A DNA stretch of 18,078 nt from Apophysomyces variabilis. Lineage: Eukaryota; Mucoromycota; Mucoromycetes; Mucorales; Mucoraceae. The stretch spans positions 94,801 to 112,878 of the forward strand of contig MZZL01000042.1 of assembly GCA_002749535.1 (NCBI GenBank). Direction: 5' to 3'. Positions 9,536 through 16,312 of this stretch are shown piece by piece (the first letter of the stretch is position 1; each line of letters starts with the position of its first letter). The position numbers and the translations under genes were made by a program. The notes beneath the pieces are model-generated. The model saw only the letters and a list, made by a program, of their open reading frames with translations. It searched no databases and was not told the DNA's origin.

Positions 9536-10084
9536 ACTGATGCTTGCAAAGTCATTCAGAAGACGGCATATTCATATGACAGGCAACAACTCAATTAGTT
9601 GAAAGCATCACGCTTTTCCTTTTTGATCTGGATTCAACATGCGCAAAAACTAAACTTGGCTCACTTCTACTCTTATGGGTACCATATACTCTCAATGTCA
9701 GCAGCTAGCTACTGGTAGTAACCCTTTGCAGAAGATAACTGATAAGCTGATGACTATAGTTGACTTTGGCATACCGTGTGTACCAGTGCTGCACAAGATT
9801 CTCCAAAATGATAACGTGGACAAGCCGTAGTTACTGATGACTAGGACTTAAAGCGATAACGGGTAGTTTTGTCAGAAGTTTTATGTAACAAAGAGGTTCA
9901 AGCAATGACTAATCTATAGATTCTATACAGTGAAGAAAAATAAAGAAGAGGAACAGAAATATTTTGAGGGTAGAAAAAGGTCAGCAAATGAAAAAGGTAA
10001 AAAAAAAAGGAGAAACAAAAGAAGAGACCCAAAAAGGTGGAAGAGAAAAACATAATTTAGAACGACAGAAGAAAAAAAAAGTGA
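9536..10084. other. non-coding stretch between the repeat array and the Tnp2 stop codon
   Basis: No gene is supported. Seen from the minus-strand transposase this is its 3' flank. The part from about 9925 to 10084 is strongly purine-rich on the plus strand (GAAGAAAAAT, AAAAAAAAGGAG and similar runs), so it would be a pyrimidine-rich 3' untranslated region. The rest, about 9536-9900, has no recognised motif. Confidence 0.5.
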
Positions 10085-11166
10085 CTACCCTAAAGAAGAA
10101 GGGTTTCTAAACTTGACCGCCTGGTGCATCTTGCCATAAGGCCAAACGACGTGAAAGCAGTTGTTGGATTCAAGGCTTATCACCAGTCCAGCTGTGCTTC
10201 TCAATTTGTCAATATCAACTACCTTCAACACCCCCCTGTCAGATGCGGTTTTTAAAAGCACTGGGAAGTGATTGCTCTGCTGATTTATGTTCTTGTAGAA
10301 GTGGACGACTGCAAGAATCCGCCTGTCTCCCTGATGCTGGTGATAAACATAGAATTGAGTCTCACCAAGGAACATCTCACACACCTCTTGTCCAGCATTG
10401 CTAATAAGATGAAATGAAAAGATGTAAGTTGCAATGCAATAACATAAAAGCAAAGACTTACTTTATCCTCGCAAGCTCATACAGCGCCAACGAATTGCAT
10501 TGGGCAGAACCATGGCGGTTATCATGCAGCTTGCTGGAATAAACGCAACTGTCTTTCCATATACAACCGGATGCAAGGAACTGAGGGTGTAATTGCGAAA
10601 TGACGCTGCGTGGGGTTGCGTCAGACATGAATTTACCTTGGTGGATCCAAAAGGCAGCGAGCAGATTACGGAATGTCTGACCAGCAACACCTACAACTCC
10701 TTCAAAGCTTTGGATATCAGTTTCGTCCTAGTATGGTCTCCATATCTGAGGCTCTGTTGAACCTTGTCTTGCAGCAAGATAGGAGAGCTCATCGTATGCT
10801 ATGGCTTCTTGTAGTTGCGGATGAACCCTCTCAAGGAAACAGAATGCTGCTATGCTTCACAACATTGCTGGCGTTCATACCAGGCGCTGACATAGAACAG
10901 ATCATTTTTTTGTACAAACTGTTGGTGCGTTCTATACACCTTGCGGAGATGGAACGAAGTGGACCCAGGTTGCACATGGTGGAGGCTATGTGGGACAGAT
11001 AATGTTGAGTAATTGTAAACACTGGAGGCTTCAAAGTTCCCTTGTTGTTGTTGTACTTGCAGACCAAGAAAGCTTGCCACTTCGAGATATTTCTGAATCA
11101 AAAAAGGTAAAGGTCAGTCTATCTCATTATTTTCATTCACATTACTTACCTCTCAATGACATCTAA
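10085..11166 (-). pseudogene. Tnp2-like transposase, C-terminal half, cut off from its 5' half by the gypsy insertion
   Basis: Read leftward, the last bases of the interrupted exon (11150-11166) meet a GTAAGT donor. The intron is 11093-11149. The next exon (11092-10462) encodes NISKWQAFLVCKY, HYLSHIASTMCNLGPLRSIS and SARCIERTNSLYKK, the conserved block near the end of fungal Tnp2 (Transposase_21-associated) proteins. A +1 frameshift near 10831-10835 and a TAG at 10728-10730 (in RPY-stop-DETD) break it. The frame then continues through FEGVVGVAGQTFRNLLAAFW to ALYELARI. Intron 10401-10461 joins the final exon (10400-10085) with GQEVCEMFLGETQFYV, RRILAVVHFYKN and SNNCFHVVWPYG, ending at TAG (10085-10087). 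Splicing across 10401-10461 gives an uninterrupted ARINNAGQE junction, which supports the model. Confidence 0.75.
11162..11166. other. left target-site duplication TCTAA of the gypsy element
   Basis: TCTAA directly precedes the TG of the 5' LTR and is repeated at 16308-16312 after the CA of the 3' LTR. Five bases is the usual duplication for Ty3/gypsy integrases. Removing the element and one TCTAA copy restores the Tnp2 exon up to its GTAAGT donor. Confidence 0.93.
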
Positions 11167-11342
11167 TGTCGTATTTGACATAGAATCTAATATGTACTGT
11201 GGCTTATATTCAAACTCAACCCTAGTAAAAAGAGAGTAATTATCAAAACAAGAAGGGTTGTTCTTTTCACAAGAATAAATCAGAGTCTCACAGTACTTTT
11301 ACGTCTGTTGCATATCTCTTAACATACCTCTTAAATACCACA
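11167..11342 (+). repeat. 5' LTR (176 bp)
   Basis: It begins TGTCG and ends ACCACA, giving TGT...ACA inverted ends. It differs from the 3' LTR at four places, here G at 11171, G at 11257, T at 11299 and T at 11325. The LTR must hold the promoter. An AATAAAT at about 11274-11280 could be a TATA-like or polyadenylation signal, but neither is proven. Confidence 0.95.
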
Positions 11343-11347
11343 TTTTT

Positions 11348-11355
11348 TACTGTGA
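11348..11355 (+). promoter_or_regulatory. candidate minus-strand primer-binding region (atypical)
   Basis: No TGG, the start of a normal tRNA-3'-end primer site, follows the LTR. Instead there are six T and then TACTGTGA (11348-11355), the exact complement of TCACAGTA inside the LTR (11288-11295). That would allow self-priming of the kind known from Tf1-like elements, or priming by an internal tRNA part. The six-base gap from the LTR end argues against a simple Tf1 arrangement. Confidence 0.3.
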
Positions 11356-11378
11356 ATTCTCAACCTACTTTTTCCAAC

Positions 11379-12605
11379 ATGTCTGCCAACAACGATTTCA
11401 ACAACACTGACGTCATCTCTCTTGAAGATACCTTCATGAACGATGCCGAGCTTCAGCATCTCTTGGAAGACTCGACCAGTGAGCATTTGTTCAGTGGCTC
11501 GCCATTGACAAGTGTGGCGCCCTCCCCCTCGCCCAGTGATCGAGTGTTGGCTGCAGCTCCAGTGACCCCTTCGGTGCCTGGGGTAGCCCCCAATGGTGCT
11601 GCGTTCTTGAAGCATGGAGGTGGAGAGACGCAGGCTGTTTACGCCTATGAGAAGTTGAAGGCCAAGGCCGACGCTGCCACCCAGGCTTTCTTGATTGCCA
11701 TGGCCTCAGGTGCAGCTGAAGCAGAAACAGATAACCTGCTTAACAAAGCCAACCAGGCGCAGGTTAGGTTGGAAAAGAGTCGTAGACTCTTCAACAACAT
11801 GTATCCCAGCTGTAAAGCTTTCCAGAAAATGGGCGACCCTGTTAAGGCGACCCCGCAAGAGAAGAAAGAGAAGCAGTCTGTTCCGAAGACGTTGCCTGCT
11901 TTGCAGATTGTAGGAGGTAAAAAGTGGGCACCTGGAACTGTGCATTCTTCAGCAAAGGCTTTTCTTAGAGACTTTGCCTACCAGTTGAAGGCCGATGGCC
12001 TGACACTAGATGAGAACTGGGAGCGTTTACTTGTTCTCTGTCTGAACGACACCCAGAAGATCTAGTTTGAGACGAAGTTGTCAGGTAAGAACTTGACGTG
12101 GCAGGAAGCTCACGATATTGTGGCAAACAAGTTCGACACCCCGTTGCATCAGCTTAAGCTGTATGCTCAAGTTATGCGCATGGTGCAAAAGCCCAATGAA
12201 TCTCTGACGGCATATATTGACAACTTCCTGGAGAAGAAAATGGAAGCAGGTTGTGAGGAATCTCAAGCCCTGGTTGTTGCTTTCCTGTCCTCTCTCCTTC
12301 CTAAACACCGGGAAAATGCTTACTTGCTTATAGCAACGAAGTATGGGTCTCAATGCCCAACTGATGTCAATGCCATCTGTGACCTCATCAAAGCGATGGC
12401 GTCTGACAATAAGCGCATCTGTGATTCCGACGATGAGGTGCATGAAGCCCATCCGATGAAAAAGCATCACAAACAAAAACAGCGTAGGCTGGATAGTAGA
12501 TACCCTACTAACAACCATAGGGAAAGAAACGTGCAACATAGGCAGACCAGGTCAGTAGACTTGTGTCATTATTGCTCACGACCACGTTGGCCTGGGCACA
12601 CATGC
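11379..12605 (+). pseudogene. gypsy Gag (capsid region and zinc knuckle)
   Basis: The N-terminal ~120 residues are low in motifs, with an Ala/Pro-rich stretch (AAAPVTPSVPGVAPNG). The retrotransposon-gag core lies around residues 185-310: KAFLRDFAYQLKADGL, then the stop at codon 229, and LTWQEAHDIVANKF, QLKLYAQVMRM and ESLTAYIDNFLEKK. A zinc knuckle of form C-x2-C-x7-H-x-C (CHYCSRPRWPGHTC, residues 396-409) is at 12564-12605, preceded by a basic stretch. It would form the particle and bind element RNA. The premature TAG leaves only 228 residues without the knuckle, so particle assembly should fail unless the stop is read through. Confidence 0.85.
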
Positions 12606-14669
12606 CCAGAATACCGTGCTGCCAAGGGCAAAGGAAGAGAAGAGAAAACGGCTGACGCAAATGCCAACGCCAAACAATTCCGAAAGAATTTTGTCGCTCG
12701 TGCTGCCCACGTATACTGGAAAAAGGGAAGTACAAGCTCTCAGAAATACGATTGCAACAATCCGACCCTGTCTGATGATGAGAGCATGGAGACAGATGAT
12801 CCCATGGATGCAGTGGACCCAGATGACCTGAGTAAGTCCAACTACTGCATTAGAGTGACAAAATCTGAACAAAGCATGTCTAAATCACATTTTGTACCTT
12901 TGACATTACAGAGTGAACGGTTAATGGGTCTCATTGACACTGGTGCTGACTTTTCCTCCGTGGATACTTCCCTTTGCAAACAATTTGCATGGAATATAAA
13001 TAAACGAGAAGGCAGCATTGGCCTTGCAGCACATGGAATGACCACACAAAGGATAGGCACTACAGATAGAATAAGAATTTCTTATAATGGCCGCACTCTT
13101 TATCATGCTTTTGAAGTAATGGAGTTATCAGAGGGTACAAAGGTTTGCATAGGCACAGATTTGATGCCAAAAATGGGGATTGGTTTGACCGGTTTGGCGA
13201 CATCATGGGAAAAACCCGCATCCAAAGAAGCAACAGTGGATGACACTCCACTACCTAATCACTCGCCTGCTGGAACCACCTCTGAACATGCAAAATTCAT
13301 GGAAGCCATCCAACCATACATTGATCAAAATCAGAAGATTCCTAAAAACTCTTTCTGTACAATTCCAGAATCCATCATTACGTTGGACACACCAGAAGGG
13401 CAAACAGCCTATAGAAGGCAATATAACCTACCAGAGAAGGTTAAGCCCATTGTTCATGAAACCGTACAAAAATGGCTTACAGATGGAATAATTGTAAAAG
13501 CACCAGTCAATACGGCATGGAACAGCCTCTTGACAGTTGCACCTAAAAAGGATGCACAAGGTAACTATACCGCTGTACGACCATGTTTAGATCTAAGACA
13601 TATCAATAAGTTGTTGCCGGATGACAAGTACACTTTACCACTCATCAGAGATATATTTCATATGATTAAGGGTGCATCTACTTTCACGACACTGGATTTA
13701 CAAAGTGCGTTCTATCGATTTAAAATCGCAGATAAGGATCAGCACAAAACCGCATTCACGTCTGTAGATGGTATGCAGTACATGTTTAAGGGCTGTCCAT
13801 TCGGCCTTAAACCTATATCATCCAAGTTTCAAAGAGTGATGGCTATCCTATTACACGAATTGCCCTTTGCAACGGCTTTCATGGATGATATTGTTATATA
13901 CTCCCATGGTATGGAGGAACACTTAAACCATGTACAACATGTGATTTCAAAGTTGACAGAGGTTAATCTAATCCTCAACCCGCAAAAGTGTTGTTTTGCG
14001 CAGCAATCTGTTTATCTGTTGGGTTTTTGTGTTTCTAAGAGTGGCATATCATTAGATGCCAGAAAGGTCGCCAATGTGCAAGAATGGCCTACACCCCAAA
14101 TGGGCAAAGATATTCAACGTTTCCTGGGAGTTATCAATTATTTTAGGGAACATATTCCCAACATCAGCCGATTGACGGCACCACTAGATCCACTGCGTAA
14201 CACAGGAAATCTTAAAGGGCATTGGACTAAAGCGCAGGATAGAGCATTCAGAAACTTAAAGTACGTCCTAACGCGCGCCCTTATATTACGCTACCCAGAC
14301 TTGTCCGCACCATTTTACGTTGCTACAGATGCATCCAATGTTGGCATAGGAGCTGTATTGTATCAGATGGATGGTGATGAAACGCACCATATAGCCTTCA
14401 TGGCACGATCTCTCTCTCCCTCTGAAAGGAGATATCCTACCACCAAACGCGAATTACTGGCCATAAAGTTCGCTTTGCAAAAATTCCACAAATTTCTATG
14501 GGGCAATCACTTCACACTTTTTACTGATCACAAAGCCCTTACTTACATACATACACAAAAGGATGCAAACGCCATGATGCTGCATTGGTTAGACATCATT
14601 CTAGAGTACAATTTCACCATTGTACATTTACCAGGCATAAACAATGTCCTGCCCGATAGTCTTTCATGA
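12606..14669 (+). pseudogene. gypsy protease, reverse transcriptase and RNase H
   Basis: The aspartic protease active site is LIDTGADFSSVD, with Asp at codon 12936-12938 (residue 520). Reverse transcriptase begins near RQYNLPEKVKPIVHE (13422) and has VRPCLDLRHINK, LDLQSAFYRFKI, the FGLK motif and the catalytic FMDD box (Asp codons 13884 and 13887, residues 836-837), followed by LLGFCVSKSGI and RFLGVINYFREHI. RNase H has TDASNVGIGAVLYQ (Asp at 14328, residue 984), TTKRELLAIKFAL and LFTDHKAL. No interruption lies between 12066 and 14666, and all visible catalytic residues are present, so this is the best-preserved coding stretch in the window. TGA at 14667 ends it within the conserved DSLS-R tail of the domain. 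Confidence 0.93.
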
Positions 14670-16094
14670 CTTTTTCCTATGGACAAAGATCTGGAGGGGG
14701 ATAATGAGCATGATATTGCCGATAACCCTGAAATAATCCAAAACCGTAAAGCAACCACAAAGGTGGCAAATAACAGGAAAGCGCCAAATGATGAAACAGA
14801 AAGAAAAGACCTACTCCAAAAAGCGCATTTATTCAGACACTTTGGCGTAGAAGCTATTGTAAAATCATTACACAATGATGGCATCCATTGGACAAACATG
14901 ATCCAAGATGCGGTAAAACTCGTTTCAGCATGCGTAGAATGCCAAAAGTTTAACATAGCAAAGAAAGGCTATCATCCTTTAAGACCTATACGCTCTGAGA
15001 TACCAGGAGACCACTGGGCTCTAGACCTAGCGGGTCCCTTCACAACCTCTAATCAAGGAAATAACTACCTGTTGATCCTGATTGATATTTGCATGCGTTT
15101 CTGCATATTACATCCCATACCGAACAAACAAGCGGACACTATTGTCAAAGTGCTAGTGCAGATATTCTGTGACTTTGGGCTACCTCGTGTGCTTCAATCA
15201 GATAATGGCGGAGAGTTTGTAAACGATCTCATGAGCCGTTTCGCTGAAGCGTCAGGATTCGACCACTGATTGGTGGTACCTTACCATCCACGCGCCAATG
15301 GAGCTGCTGAAAGATGGGTAGAGACCAGTGTAACCGCCATTAAGAAAAGAATTGAAGGCGTAAAGAAAGATTGGGATATATATGTACCAAGTGTACAACT
15401 GGCAGTGAATGCAAAAGAATCCAAACGGCATAACTTACAGCCTTTTGCTTTAATGTTTGCACGACCATTGAACAAGTTCAAGAACTACACCAAAGATAAG
15501 CCATGTCCACCAATGAGTACTGATGAACTGAAGAAGAGGTTGGAGCAAATGGCAAAAGTAGTTTTTCCAGCGATAAGTCAAAAGGTGCAGACGTTGACAG
15601 ACGCACAAAAGCAGAAGTTTGACAGCAAACATGCGCTGGTTAAATTCCCACCAGGAAGTCATGTTATGGTAAAAGCAATCCAACCCGGCAAATTAGACCT
15701 GATCTATAACGGTCCATATACAGTAGTTAGAGAAACTAAGGGTGGATCATACATCTTAAAAGATGAGGATGGTGACTTAACTTCTAAAGAATACCCTCCA
15801 TCAGCTCTAAAGGCAATCACAATAGATGAAACTGTGCCTGAAGATGAGATATATGAGGTTGAAGCCATTGTAAATCACAAAAAGGAAAATGGACAATACC
15901 TATATAAAGTAAGATGGAGAGGTTATGAAAAAGAGCATGATACGTGGGAGCCAGCAAGTCATTTTTCAGACTGCAAGATCATCTCCAGGTACTGGGAACG
16001 TCAAGGACAAACTTCAAACGCCGATAATGTCCAAAGAAGTATTCAAGCTCCGATATCATCAAAGAAGAGAACCAAAAGAGCAAGAAACAAATGA
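14670..16094 (+). pseudogene. gypsy integrase with chromodomain
   Basis: The zinc-binding HHCC domain has His at 14826 and 14838 and CVEC at 14931-14942 (H-x3-H-x30-C-x2-C). The catalytic core has Asp 15024 (WALDLAGPF), Asp 15201 (QSDNGGEF) and Glu 15309 (AAERW), a D-x58-D-x35-E spacing normal for retroelement integrases. TGA at 15267-15269 falls between the last two. A GPY/F-like module (NGPYTVVRETKGGSYIL) follows, and then a chromodomain from about 15846 to 16004 with YEVEAIV, VRWRGYEKEHDTWEP and ISRYWERQ, including the aromatic residues expected to bind methylated histone H3. The tail is basic (KKRTKRARNK). The chromodomain is known to steer such integrases to heterochromatin, which fits insertion into another repeat. 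Confidence 0.92.
14691..14706 (+). other. internal copy of the polypurine tract (candidate central PPT)
   Basis: CTGGAGGGGGATAATG here is identical over 16 bases to 16118-16133, the polypurine tract and first two LTR bases at the 3' end. It lies in the RNase H-integrase linker, in frame as DLEGDNE. A T-rich patch, GACTTTTTCC, is just upstream. Confidence 0.55.
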
Positions 16095-16117
16095 AGGCTT
16101 TTAGACGGTTATCCAAC

Positions 16118-16131
16118 CTGGAGGGGGATAA
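16118..16131 (+). promoter_or_regulatory. polypurine tract (plus-strand primer) before the 3' LTR
   Basis: CTGGAGGGGGATAA ends directly at the TG of the 3' LTR. A purine run in this place is the RNase H-resistant primer for plus-strand DNA synthesis in LTR retrotransposons. Confidence 0.85.
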
Positions 16132-16307
16132 TGTCATATTTGACATAGAATCTAATATGTACTGTGGCTTATATTCAAACTCAACCCTAGTAAAAAGAGA
16201 GTAATTATCAAAACAAGAAGGATTGTTCTTTTCACAAGAATAAATCAGAGTCTCACAGTACTTCTACGTCTGTTGCATATCTCTTAACACACCTCTTAAA
16301 TACCACA
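16132..16307 (+). repeat. 3' LTR (176 bp)
   Basis: Same length as the 5' LTR, with A at 16136, A at 16222, C at 16264 and C at 16290 instead of G, G, T and T. All four differences are transitions. It starts with TGTCA-tatt-TGACA, a small inverted repeat. Confidence 0.95.
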
Positions 16308-16312
16308 TCTAA
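16308..16312. other. right target-site duplication TCTAA of the gypsy element
   Basis: Direct copy of 11162-11166, immediately after the CA end of the 3' LTR. The bases belong to a Tnp2 exon on the minus strand (TDSDLD). Confidence 0.93.

Larger units (their letters stand above)
11379..16094 (+). pseudogene. gypsy gag-pol polyprotein, one frame of 1,571 codons with three stops
   Basis: All gag and pol pieces lie in the same frame, from ATG 11379 (A at -3, first Met after the LTR) to TGA 16092-16094. A GTG in the same frame at 11352 is upstream but is not a likely start. Interruptions are TAG 12063-12065, TGA 14667-14669 and TGA 15267-15269. Two of these, after PDSLS and before LVVPYHPR, sit where gypsy proteins commonly have Arg, consistent with CGA to TGA. 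The first lies inside the capsid region, far before the zinc knuckle, so it is not a natural gag-pol readthrough point. No frameshift is needed anywhere, so Gag and Pol would be made as one polyprotein and cut by the element's protease. Confidence 0.9.
11167..16307 (+). mobile_element. complete Ty3/gypsy chromovirus-type LTR retrotransposon (5,141 bp)
   Basis: Structure: 176-bp LTRs (TG...CA) flanked by the 5-bp duplication TCTAA, a single gag-pol frame, and a polypurine tract before the 3' LTR. Domain order is gag with zinc knuckle, protease, reverse transcriptase, RNase H, integrase, GPY/F-like and chromodomain. This order with a C-terminal chromodomain defines the chromovirus branch. LTRs match at 172 of 176 positions, so insertion was fairly recent compared with the surrounding elements. 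Three in-frame stops mean this copy cannot encode the full polyprotein. It lies in the exon of the Tnp2-like transposase, in the opposite orientation, 17 bp from a splice donor. Confidence 0.95.

Noticed and set aside
11352..11378. Start of gag at 11352
   Set aside because: The codon there is GTG. The first in-frame ATG is 11379 with A at -3, a better start for a eukaryotic mRNA.
12063..12065. TAG as a programmed gag-pol readthrough site
   Set aside because: It lies inside the capsid region, about 500 bases before the zinc knuckle, not at the gag-pol border. Fungal chromoviruses often use one uninterrupted frame.
11331..12539. Minus-strand ORFs opposite gag
   Set aside because: They are shadows of the gag-pol frame, which has clear retroelement motifs.
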